Source: Mallotus nudiflorus
Taxonomy: Eukaryota > Streptophyta > Magnoliopsida > Malpighiales > Euphorbiaceae
DNA length: 64,000 bases
NCBI GenBank assembly: GCA_947683625.1
Contig: CANTUR010000460.1
Coordinates: 62,001-126,000 of the forward strand
Direction: 5' to 3'
In this document: positions 11,146 through 20,985 of the stretch, piece by piece
How the letters are laid out: each line of letters begins with the position of its first letter
How positions within the stretch are numbered: the stretch's first letter is position 1
Notes under the pieces: generated by a model
The model's database searches: none
The model's input: only the letters and a program-made list of their open reading frames with translations
What the model was told of the DNA's origin: nothing
Position numbers and translations under genes: made by a program

Positions 11146-12588
11146 ACAGATGCAAGCGATCAATTTTGGGGAGCTATTCTTTTAGAAGAGGATGATAATA
11201 AGAAAAAACGGATTTGTGCTCATGCGAGTGAAAAGTTCACAGATGCAGAATGCCATTATCACTCAACCTTTAAAGAGGTCCTAGCAGTTAAATATGGCAT
11301 AAAAAAGTTCGAATTCCATCTAATTGGTCATCATTTCAAAGTTGTGATGGACTGCTCATCATTTCCAAAAATGCTTGAATTCAAAGGAAAGACTCTGCCC
11401 CATCCTCAACTTCTTAGAATGAAAGAATGGTTCAGTAAGTATGACTTTGAAGTAGAACACATCAAAGGAGAGGATAACCTGTTACCAGATCTTTTAAGCA
11501 GACCACCTGTCTCTTGTGAAAAACCCTTTCAGCTAAAAGTTCTTCCCATGCTATACATGTACCAAACCATTAATGCCAACTTTCTTGAAAAAGGTATTCC
11601 TCCATCCTTACCATCACATATTTCCATGACCATCCTTAATCAAAAGGCAAGAACTGAAATTTTTGAACTTCAATCCGGACTAATCAGAAAATATGGGTCA
11701 GATTTCTTTCACAAATTAGGCTTTCATCTTGTTTATCCTTTCACCTGTATTTTCAGTTTCCTAAACCAAAGTCCTCGCAACCAATTTTATTGGCCTCCTG
11801 AATTGTTAATCCTGTTTTGGTATCTTTGTCATCTATATTGGATCTCATTTGATTTTCAACCATTAAAGCTTGCAAGGTATATCAGCCTGCTTGAGAAGAA
11901 TGAAGGTCTGAATCCACATTTGTCAACATTTCTCAAATGGTTCCAGAATTTGTCAAGATGGAAATCCTATTTGACAAATAAAGCTTATACTCAACATGTG
12001 GCACATCCTCTCGAATGTCATACTATCGTCACTCTCAAAAGAACTTTCTTCAAAGCTAAAGGTGTTTTTACTGATGTACCATGTTTTAATATCTATGGGA
12101 CTTATAGACACTCAATGATGCACTATATTACCATAGATACCACAGATCCTTCACCATGGAGAGAATTTCAAAGACACATGTTCGAGAAAAATGGTATTAT
12201 TCCAAAGGAGATATGGCCAAAGATATCTGATGATGCCCCATGGGAAATATTTCCTTCTGATTATGGGAAACAGCTGTTAGCAGACAAAGAATATTGGGAA
12301 AAGACACAAAGGACTACATCAATCCCGTCTCACATGCAAATTGATGATCTTTATCAAGCCAGCTCATCTGATCCTTATCAAGCCAGCTCATCTGATCCTT
12401 ATCAAGCCAGCTCATCTGCAGAACAAATATGGTTAAACTCTTTCAAATCAAATAATTCAGAGGACCCACGTATGCCAATAGCAGGACACTCACAGGATCC
12501 TGATGAAGACTTTTACCATAGTGAAGACAGTGCTGAAGATAAGAATCTATCTCCAAGTCACGAGCCAATTAGTCATAAATGGTTGTAA
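11146..12588 (+). pseudogene. Viral polyprotein segment: RNase H and C-terminal extension
   Basis: The frame continues past the stop with the RNase H start (TDAS with the first catalytic Asp, about 11146-11157). A Glu-bearing helix follows (about 11275), and an Asp-containing PDLLSRP end lies near 11485-11510. First ATG inside the segment is at 11350. About 350 further residues carry no domain that I recognise. They are aromatic-rich (many Trp, Phe and Tyr) up to about 12300, then hold three 8-residue repeats and an acidic tail. Stop TAA is at 12586-12588. The frame 12503-12757 is a shadow. Confidence 0.82.
12346..12417 (+). repeat. Three 24-bp tandem repeats in the viral C-terminal extension
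   Basis: Units at 12346-12369, 12370-12393 and 12394-12417 each encode D-(L/P)-Y-Q-A-S-S-S. Units 2 and 3 are identical and unit 1 differs by one base (CTT for CCT), so the array grew recently and in frame. Confidence 0.95.
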
Positions 12589-12691
12589 TTTAAAGAAGTT
12601 ACTTTTATCAAGTGGATATCTATCCACGTTGGTCTGTTTATCTATGGTTGTTTGTTTGCTTGTAGGCCTTCTTTTATCTCAGCTCCTTCTC

Positions 12692-12762
12692 TATATAAGG
12701 AGCTTTATGTCTCAGTTGGAAGGCAGAACCCCTCTTGTAAAAATTTTCAGAAGCTAAATAAA
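12692..12762 (+). promoter_or_regulatory. Pararetroviral TATA box and nearby poly(A) signal
   Basis: TATATAAGG at 12692-12700 lies in a context like the caulimovirus full-length-transcript promoter. AATAAA at 12757-12762 lies about 60 bp downstream. A poly(A) signal so close after the promoter is typical of caulimovirids, where the first pass is read through to give a terminally redundant RNA. Whether the promoter is active in this genome cannot be seen. Confidence 0.75.
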
Positions 12763-12940
12763 CCATGGCCTTTTAAAAGTCTTTCTTCTTCTCTAGCAGT
12801 CAGATTATGAATTACAATTATTCCACCTATCTAAATTAAGGAGTATGCTCTGTACTTGCCTCTATGAAGGATCTGGTACATCAGAAACTTAATTAAGAAG
12901 ATGATCCAGTAACCAACTCTATTAAGATTATAATTTATAG

Positions 12941-13057
12941 TTATATAGATTATAAAAAGGGGACAGATTGTCTGGCCGAAAATTGGTTGTGTGATGCTAT
13001 AAGTACGGTTTTGACTAGTCCATGATATAATCTGTATAGCTATGAAATATAATTTTA
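12941..13057 (+). repeat. Viral terminal direct repeat, right copy
   Basis: It differs from 5891-6007 at 7 of 117 positions. All are transitions, six of them with G or C on the left and A or T here. Host sequence (TGCCTTGATTTTGACACC) resumes at 13058. Confidence 0.9.
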
Positions 13058-13687
13058 TGCCTTGATTTTGACACCGCTAAATTTTGAATAAATAACTTTA
13101 AGAAACCTAAAGAGTTATGGGTGTCTCCACTTAGTCATTTTAGTCCAACTTTATCGACCTATTAATAAATATTTTAAGCTTTCTTTAAAAAAATAAATAT
13201 TTTTTTACCAATAATAAATAAAAATTTTAAGCTTTAGTTTTAGGCTTTAGTTTTGGACCTTAATTAAACATGAAATTTTTGCCTGTATTGCTTATTTAAC
13301 ACGTGGTCAGTACGTACCAATCATTTAGAATCATATCGACCGCATTATTTCGCCCGTGATGCCTACTTCTAAAGGACAAAGATTGACGGTGCCAAGGATG
13401 GCTGTTCCCATCGACAGTACCACATAGCTAGATGATAATTTCTCCTTCATTGCTGACATTAATAATTGATAGTCCTGATGTTATGGAATATTAACAAACG
13501 ATATTAATAAAAAAAAAATCACATTATTCAAAAACAAAAATCATATCAATCACATTATTTTCTATATTTTATAAATAATTTCATCAATGAATCTTATCTT
13601 CGACACCCACCGTCTTCCTTCCCTGTTGATAAAAAAAAATCATTGATATTTAATGAAATCCCTCTCAAATTGCAGTTCTATCACAAA
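13058..13687 (+). promoter_or_regulatory. P450 upstream region
   Basis: These 630 bp separate the viral insert from the P450 start codon. The leader before ATG (13639-13687) is conserved in all three P450 copies of the window. No single TATA box can be chosen with confidence in such AT-rich sequence. The viral promoter at 12692 points towards the P450, about 1 kb away. Confidence 0.4.
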
Positions 13688-14568
13688 ATGGCTTCTCTTC
13701 TCTTTATTTTTATAGCTCTTTCCATCGTTTCTTCATTTATAATCCAAAGGTATACAAATAAAAGAAATCTTCGTATGCCGCCAGGCCCTCATGGTCTTCC
13801 CTTTATAGGCAACTTACTACTGCTTGATAACTCTACTCCTCATCGATGCCTTTGGCAGCTTTCTCAAAGATATGGGTCTCTCGTGTCTTTGCGTTTAGGT
13901 TATGTACGAATCCTAGTAGTTTCCTCCGCTAAAATGGCAAAAGAAGTGCTGAAAGCTCATGATCTTGTGTTTTCTAGTAGGCCTCCCTTTGTTAGCCAAA
14001 AAACGTTGTCATACAATGGCATAGACGTGGCTTTTGCAGCCTATAATTCTTGTTGGAGAGACATGAAAAAAATTTGTGTAGTTCATCTTTTTAGCTCCAG
14101 TAGGGTCCAAAGCTTTCGACCCATTAGAGAATTTGAGGTTTGTCATATGCTTGAAAAAATCTCCAACTTAGTTGTTGCATCTAAACCCATAGATTTGTGC
14201 AATATAGTTCAGTCACTTACTGGAACTATAATTTGTAGGATTGCTTTTGGGAACAGATCATATGAGGAAGGTGGGATTGAAATCAGTAGATTTCAAGCTT
14301 TAGTTAAGGACGTTGAAACCTTGTTAACAAATTTCTTTGTTTCAGATTATTTTCCTTTCTTGAGTTTTGTTGATAAACTTACTGGATTGACTAGCTGCTT
14401 AGAAAGGAATTTCAATGAACTAGACACGTTCTGTGAAAAATTAATCCAAGATCATCTTGATCCGGGTCGATCAAATCTTGAACAGAAGGACGTTTTAGAT
14501 ATCTTACTCCAAATTTGGAAGGATCGCTCTTCTAAAGTTCAGCTCACACTCAACCACATCAAAGCAGT
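13058..14568 (+). repeat. Inverted duplication, left arm (inner part with P450 exon 1)
   Basis: The block matches the minus-strand reading of 16553-17985. Landmarks are the TGCCTTGATTTTGACACC start, ACGTGGTCAGTA at about 13303, CAAAGATTGACGGTGCC at about 13377, GATAGTCCTGATGTTATGG at about 13470 and then the P450 leader and exon 1. The match ends at CACATCAAAGCA, seven codons before the exon 1 donor. Confidence 0.85.
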
Positions 14569-16052
14569 GCTCATGGTTGTATACGTTTAACCTTTCTTTA
14601 TATAGATTTGCATGCTTCTTTTTCACTAAAATAACAATATGCATGTGAATTGTTTGGCCTATAATAAATTGAGTCCGATATGGTTCGCGGATTGCAATGA
14701 ATATATTGCTATCGCAACCTAAAAAAAAATTATTTATTTTATCCTTAATATAAGGGTTATCTATTAATGGAAAAAATATAAGAGTTTTTTTTGGATTGTG
14801 ATGGCGTAGCGACAATAAACACTATCCATAATAAATATGAAATTATTGGAATAGTTTTGTTTGTTCTATAACTTCTATTGTAGTCCTGTCGGCTAGGACA
14901 GATTCAATGTGAGAGGTAAAGGGGCAAGAGGGACTCTTGCAGCCCCCCAAGGTCTCTTAGTATGTATAAATTGTGTGTGTATGTGTATATATATATATAT
15001 ATACACACTTAAAAATTTAGATCTTTAATTAATTTATTTTTATTTGAGCTAATTTAAAAAATTATATAATATTATTTAAATTCAATTAATTTTTATGTAA
15101 TTGTTTAAACTTAAATAAAATAATGAATTATATATAATTTATTGTTTTTATTAATGTGATATAATTTTATTATTTGTAAATTCACTAAAACATCTGTCTT
15201 TGGCATAGATATTAATATTTGTGTATGCGTGAAAAATGCATGCGCACGTTCTTGTGTATATATACTGCCTCTATTAACATAAATATCGGAATCCATCTCT
15301 AATATTTGTGTTTAGGTGAATTAATTGGAGCTTTTAAATATCAGTAATTTTAAAAAAAATAATGATACATAATTTTTTTATCCTATGATGATATTTAATA
15401 TTTTTTAATGGTCAACTAATATGATTGTTTCCCCATGTTGCAGAACATATTTTTGGGAGGAACGGACAGCAATGGAGCATCTGTCATTTGGACCATGACG
15501 TATCTAATGAAAAATCCTGTAATAATGAAGAAAGCTCAAGCAGAAGTTAGATACGTTACAGGACAAAGGGGTTTTGTACATGAAGATGATATTGAGCAAC
15601 TATCTTATTTGAAAGCTGTGGTTAAAGAGACCATGAGACTGCAACCTCCAATTCCTATAATCCCAAGAGAATCATTGCAACATTGCAGTTTAGATGGATA
15701 TGAAATACCAGCCAAAACTTTAGTTTATGTGAATCTTTGGGCAATTGGAAGAGACCCTGAAGTTTGGGAAAATCCAGAAGAGTTTTGCCCTGAAAGATTC
15801 GTGGACACTTCTAAAAACGACTTCAGAGGACAAAATTTTGGGTTAATACCATTTGGAGCTGGTCGGAGAAGTTGTCCTGGGATGCTTCTAGCACTCTCTA
15901 CTGGTGAGCTAATTCTTGCTAACCTGCTCTATAAGTTTGATTGGGAAATGCCTGCTGGAATGAACAAGGATGACATAGACATGGAAGTGGAACCTGGCAT
16001 TACCATGAATAAGAAAAATGCTCTTTGCCTTACGGCTAAGAATTACATATGA
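13688..16052 (+). CDS. Cytochrome P450, CYP71-clan monooxygenase (two exons)
   Basis: Exons 13688-14575 and 15444-16052 join in phase 0 (GT...AG) to give 498 residues, the usual length for plant A-type P450s. The ATG at 13688 starts a hydrophobic signal anchor (MASLLFIFIALSIVSSF), so the enzyme should sit on the ER membrane; an in-frame ATG 45 bp upstream is less suitable. Hallmarks are the hinge PPGPHGLPFIGNL (about residue 35), the C-helix CWRDMKK, the I-helix GGTDSN (about 300), KETMR (ExxR), PERF and the heme loop FGAGRRSCPG with the cysteine ligand near residue 440. The I-helix has Ser-Asn where Thr-Thr/Ser is usual. The single intron sits just before the I-helix, as in most CYP71-type genes. 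The substrate cannot be read from sequence. An exon-1 pseudogene copy lies inverted at 16553-17362. Confidence 0.9.
14576..15443 (+). other. P450 intron (868 bp)
   Basis: The donor is ATG|GTTGTATACG and the acceptor CATGTTGCAG|AAC. It includes a TG/TA dinucleotide run near 14974-15006 and no element with recognisable ends. Frames at 14504-14815 and 15111-15296 on the minus strand are incidental. Confidence 0.85.
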
Positions 16053-16552
16053 TGTACAAGAGGCATATTAATGAATAAAAACTTGAAGTGTTCCTTCCAT
16101 CCGTATATACACATAGGCCAAATGCATAGTTTCACCTATAAACTTCACACAAAAGTTATCTTGAATTTTTGTTACTTTTTATTTTACATTTAAACATTTA
16201 TTTTGAATTCATTTAATTTTTACATTACATAAAATCAACGTATTTTATAAATTAATATCAATATAGATTAAAAAAATTATAAACACTAAAATAAAGTTTA
16301 ATTAAAAAAATAATATAATTAAAATAAAATATTCATAGTTTTTTATATTAATTTTTAAGTTTAATTTTATTACATGAAATTAATTTTTAGTATTTTATAT
16401 GTTTAAAATCATTTGAAAACGAGTATTTATACATTTAGATATTATATGAATAAATTAGAATTGAAAAATAAAAATTTGAAAGTGGTTAAAATAAAAATAT
16501 AAAAATTAAATAAAAAATAATAAAAGCTTATAAAGGTTACAAATTTGTAGGA
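16053..16552. other. Centre of the inverted duplication: AT-rich spacer
   Basis: It follows the P450 stop and holds its probable 3' untranslated region (AATGAATAAAAAC near 16070). The remainder is low-complexity AT sequence up to the pseudogene edge. No gene is seen. Confidence 0.6.
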
Positions 16553-17362
16553 TTGCTTTGATGTGGTTGAGTGTGAGCTGAGCTTTAGAAGAGCGATCCT
16601 TCCAAATTTGAAGTAAGATATCTAAAAAGTCCTCTTGCTCAAGATTTGATCGATCCGGATCATGATCTTAGATTAATTTTTCACATAACGTGTCTAATTT
16701 ATTGAAATTCCTTTTTACGCAACTAGCTAATCCAGTAAGTTTATCAACAAAACTCAAGAAAGGAAAATAATCCGCAACAAAGAAACTTGTTAATAAGGTT
16801 TCAGCGTCCTTAACTAAAGCTTGAAATCAACTGATTTCAATCCCACCTTCCTCATATGATCTATGGGTTTAGATGCAACAACTAAGTTGGAGATGTTTTC
16901 AAGCATATGAGAATCAAATTCTCTAATGGGTCGAAAGCTTTGGACCCTACTGGAGTTAAAAAGATGAACTACACAAATTTTTTTCATGTTTCTCCAACAA
17001 GAATTATAGGCTGCAAAAGCTATGTCTATGCCATTGTATGACAACGTTTGTTGGCTAATAAAGGGAGGCCTACTAGAAAACACAAGATCATGAGCTTTCA
17101 GCATTGCTTTTGCCATTTTAGCAGAGGAAACTATTAGGATTCGTACATAACCTAAATGCAAAGACACGAGAGACCCATATCTTTGAGAAAGCTGCCATAG
17201 GCATCGATGAGGAGCAGAGTTATCAAGCAGTAGTAAGTTGCCTATGAAGGGAAGACCATGAGGGCCTGGCGGCATACGAAGATTTCTTTTGTTTGTGTAC
17301 CTTTGGATTATAAATGAAGAAACGATGGAAAGAGCTATAAAAATAAAGAGAAGAGAAGCCAT
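16553..17362 (-). pseudogene. Truncated cytochrome P450 exon 1 (inverted copy)
   Basis: Read on minus, this repeats the neighbouring P450 from its ATG (17360-17362), including signal anchor and PPGPHGLPFIGNL hinge, to CACATCAAAGCA. It has a 64-bp deletion near 16861 (after ASKPID). That removes residues equivalent to about 180-201 and shifts the frame; a stop (TAA, in TTAATCTAAGATC near 16674) follows further on. Exon 2, with ExxR and the heme loop, is absent. It cannot encode an enzyme. The readable 216-residue frame (16814-17464) is only the N-terminal part extended into the leader. Confidence 0.92.
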
Positions 17363-18369
17363 TTTGTGATAGAACTGCAATTTGAGAGGGATTTCATTAA
17401 ATACCAATAATATTTTTTTTATCGACAGGGAAGGGAGACAGTGGGTATCGAAGAGAATACCCATTGATGAAATTATTCACAAAAAAAATAAAAATTAATG
17501 TGAGTGATATGATTTTTTTTTTAATAATGTGATTTTTTTTTATTAATATCGTTTGTTAATATTCCATAACATCAGGACTATCAATTATTAATGTCAGCAA
17601 TGAAGGAGAAATTATCATCTAGCCATGTGGTTTTGTCGATGGGAACAGCCATCCTTGGCACAGTCGATCTTTGACCTTTAGATGTAGGCGTCACGGGCGA
17701 AATAATGCGGTTGATATGATTCTAAATGAGTGGTACATACTGACCACGTGTTAAATAAGCAATACAGGCCAAAAATTCATGGTTAATTAAGGCCCAAAAC
17801 TAAAGCCTAAAATACTGGCTCAAAAAAAAAAACTAAAGCTTAAAATTTTTATTTTTTTATTTTTTTTAAAGAAAGCTTAAAATATTTATTAATAGGCCAA
17901 TAAATTGACTAGGTGAAGACACCCATAACCCTCTAAGTTTCTTAAAGTTATCGGTTCAAAGTTTAGTGGTGTCAAAATCAAGGCATGTTTTCTTGATGCA
18001 CTAACTAGGAAAAATATCAACACCTTATAATAATAATAATAGTAATGATAATAATAAATATTATATGATAAATATGAGATATGATAAATATATAAATAAA
18101 TTAATGTATATATAAAGTGTAATATCTCATGATTGTTCAAAAAAAAATAATTAATAGCTTTCGATAGATATTTTTTCTGTTTTCTTATATATATAGGTTG
18201 AATCTATTATTTTTCCTTTAATTTTTTATTTGTTAAAAAAATTAAATAGTATATATATATATATATATATATGTATAAAGAGTATTAATATTTGTTCGTG
18301 CAATTTACAATAAGTATAAATTTTTTTTATAAACTTTTAAATTTATATTTTATGTATAAAAATAAATAT

Positions 18370-18620
18370 TAAAAAAGTTTTATTTCTCTTATGAAATTCA
18401 TTCAACTTAATTTAAATGGTACAAACTGAACTTATATCTGCCACAATTGAAAGGGTGGAAACCATAAAAAATAAAAAATTACTAATACACAATGAAAATG
18501 TTGAAAATTGAATCTTATCCTCCACAACAGGAAGTTGTGAACTAAATTTATATTTTGAGTATGCAGGAACCAAATAAAAAAAAGATTTAAAATGAATTAA
18601 CCGAATTATCCAAAATTTTT
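18370..18620 (-). repeat. AT-rich ~240-bp module, inverted copy A
   Basis: Complement of the modules at 4200-5530, recognisable by CCACAATTGAAAGGG, TATCCTCCACAACAGGAAG and CAAATAAAAAAAAGA. Confidence 0.7.
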
Positions 18621-19089
18621 CATATATATTAAAGAATTCAAAAATTTTATAAAAAATATATATAATTTAATGAAATTATATCTGTTTTAGTTCATAAAAT
18701 TTTATATTTAATGAGTGATTGATATAATGAGTGGTACATACTGCCCACGTGTTAAATAAGCAATACAGTTAGTTTTAAAAAAAAAAAAAAAAAAAAAGCA
18801 ATACAGGCGTAAAATTCATGGTTAATTATGACCCAAAACTAAAGCCTAAAATATTTTTTTTTGGGAAGAAAGCTTAAAATATTTATTATAGATATTTTTT
18901 CATTTTCTGTTATATAGAGGTTGAATTTTCCACTCTCCATATCAAACATAAATATATATATATATAATGAAAAGTATTAATATTTGTTGGTACAAATTAC
19001 AATAAGTATATATTTTTATATATATATAAAAACTTTTGAATTTATCTTTCCAAAAAAAACTTTTGAATTTGTGTTTTGTGTATAAAACT

Positions 19090-19370
19090 AAATGTTGAAA
19101 AAGTTCTCTCTCTTATAGAAATCATTCAATTTAATTTGAATCAAGCATTAATAATTCAATTAGAATTGTAAACTGAATTTATATCCTTCATAATTGAAAG
19201 GGGAAACTATAAAAAAAAATTACCCACCCACAATCAAAAAGAGTGAAAATTGAACCTATATCATCCATAGTTAGAAGATGTGAACTGAATTTATATTTAA
19301 GGATGTACAAGAATCAAGTAAAAAAAAAAAAAAGGATATTTGCAATTCAAAACTGAAAAGTTTAATTTAA
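19090..19370 (-). repeat. AT-rich ~240-bp module, inverted copy B
   Basis: Same landmarks as copy A, with CATAATTGAAAGGGG, CATCCATAGTTAGAAG and AAGGATGTACAAGAATCAAG. Confidence 0.7.
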
Positions 19371-19617
19371 AATGAATACTAGCTCAAAAAAAAACTAAAG
19401 CTTAAAATATTTATTTATTTTTGGTAAAATATATATATATATATATTTTAAAGAAAGCTTAAAATATTTATTAATAGGCCGATGAAGTTGGGCCAAATGA
19501 CTAGGTGAAGCCACCCATAACCCTCTAAGTTTCTTAAAGTTATGGATTCAAAATTTGGTGGTGCCAAAATCAAGCCATGTCTTCTTCATTCACCAACTAG
19601 GAAAAATATCAACACCC

Positions 19618-19655
<38 letters not shown>

Positions 19656-19999
19656 TTGTATGATAAATATGATATATGATAAATATGATAAGATATGATA
19701 AATATATAAATAAATTAATGTATATATAAAGTGTAATATGTCATGGTTGTTAAAAAAAAAATTATTAATAGCCTTCGATAGATATTTTTTTCATTTTCTT
19801 TATATGGGTTGAATCTTTTATTTTCTCTTTAACTTCTCAGTTGTTAAAATAAATAAATATAATATATATATATAGAGAGAGAGAGTATTAATATTTGTTC
19901 GTGCAAGTTATAATAAGTATAAATTTTTTTTATATATACTTTTAAATTTGTGTTTTGTGTATAAAAATAAATGTTAAAAAAGTTTTATTTCTGCTATAA

Positions 20000-20290
20000 A
20001 ATTCATTCAACTTAATTTGAATAACCGTTGGCATTAATAATTCAATTGAAAGGTGCAAAATAAACTTATATCCGCCACAATTGAAAGGATGGAAACCATA
20101 AAATATAAAAAATTAAAAATTACCCACGCACAATGAAAAGGAGAAAAATTGAATCTTATCCTCCACAATAGTGAGGTGTTAACTGAATTTATATTTAAAG
20201 ATGTGCAGGAATCAAATAAAAAAAATGATATCTTCAATTTGGTTAAATTTGTATATTTCAAAAGTAAAAAATTCAATTTAAAATGAATTA
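20000..20290 (-). repeat. AT-rich ~240-bp module, inverted copy C
   Basis: Same landmarks, with CCACAATTGAAAGGATGG, CTCCACAATAGTGAGGTG and AAGATGTGCAGGAATCAAAT. The ACGTGTTAAATAAGCAATAC segment follows at 20450. Confidence 0.7.
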
Positions 20291-20699
20291 ACCGAATTAC
20301 CTAAAATTTTTTATATGTATTAAAGAATTAAAAAATTTTATAAAAAATATATATAATTTAATGAAATTATATCTATTTTAGTTCATAAATTTTATATTTA
20401 ATGAGTGATTGATATGATTGTTTGAATTAATGAGTGGTACATACCAACCACGTGTTAAATAAGCAATACAGTTAGTTTAAAAAAAAAAAAAGCAATACAG
20501 GCATAAAATTCATGGTTAATTAAGGTCCAAAACTAAAGCCTAAAATATTTATTTATTTATTTATTTATTTTGGGAAGAAAACTTAAAATATTTATTAATA
20601 GCCTTCGGTAGATAATTTTTTCATTACAATAAGCATATTATTTTATATATATAAACTTTTGAATTTGTATTTTGCGTATAAAAATAGATGTTGAAAAAG

Positions 20700-20985
20700 T
20701 TATCTCTTATGGAGATCATTCAATTTAATTTGAATCAATAATTGACATTAATAATTCAATTAGAAGATGCAAACTGAACTTATACCTGCCACAATTGAAA
20801 AGAAGAAACCACAAAGAAAAAAAAATATCCACCTACGATCAAAAGAGTAAAAATTGAACCTACATCATCCACAATTGGAAGGTATTAACTGAATTTATAT
20901 TTAGGGGTGTGCAAAAACCAAATAAAAAAATGATATTTTCAATTCGATTTGATTTGTATTTTTCAAAACTGAAAAGTTTAATTTA
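20700..20985 (-). repeat. AT-rich ~240-bp module, inverted copy D
   Basis: Outermost copy on the right, pairing with module copy 1 at 4200-4440. The similarity to the left arm ends at about 21013. Confidence 0.7.

Larger units (their letters stand above)
5891..13057 (+). mobile_element. Endogenous plant pararetrovirus (Caulimoviridae, petuvirus-like), slightly more than one genome length
   Basis: One unit of 7050 bp is bounded by 117-bp direct repeats, as expected when a circular viral DNA is captured with a small overlap. In order it has a tRNA-Met primer site, a long polyprotein frame (movement protein, CCHC-bearing coat region, aspartic protease, reverse transcriptase, RNase H, C-terminal extension), a TATA box and a poly(A) signal. 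There is no integrase, LTR or target duplication, which argues against an LTR retrotransposon. The movement-protein domain and single-polyprotein layout of about 2170 codons fit a petuvirus-like genome by architecture; the exact genus is not determined. The frame is broken in at least four places, so this copy is defective as it stands. Confidence 0.88.

Noticed and set aside
6080..12588. Ty3/gypsy (Metaviridae) retrotransposon as explanation for the RT region
   Set aside because: There is a movement-protein domain, no integrase and no LTRs. Terminal repeats are only 117 bp, and a caulimovirus-type promoter/poly(A) arrangement is present.
12503..12757. Separate small gene after the viral polyprotein
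   Set aside because: It overlaps the polyprotein end in another frame and runs through the promoter region, without a recognisable domain.
16814..17464. A second functional P450 on the minus strand
   Set aside because: A frame-shifting 64-bp deletion, a later stop and absence of exon 2 with the heme ligand rule it out.
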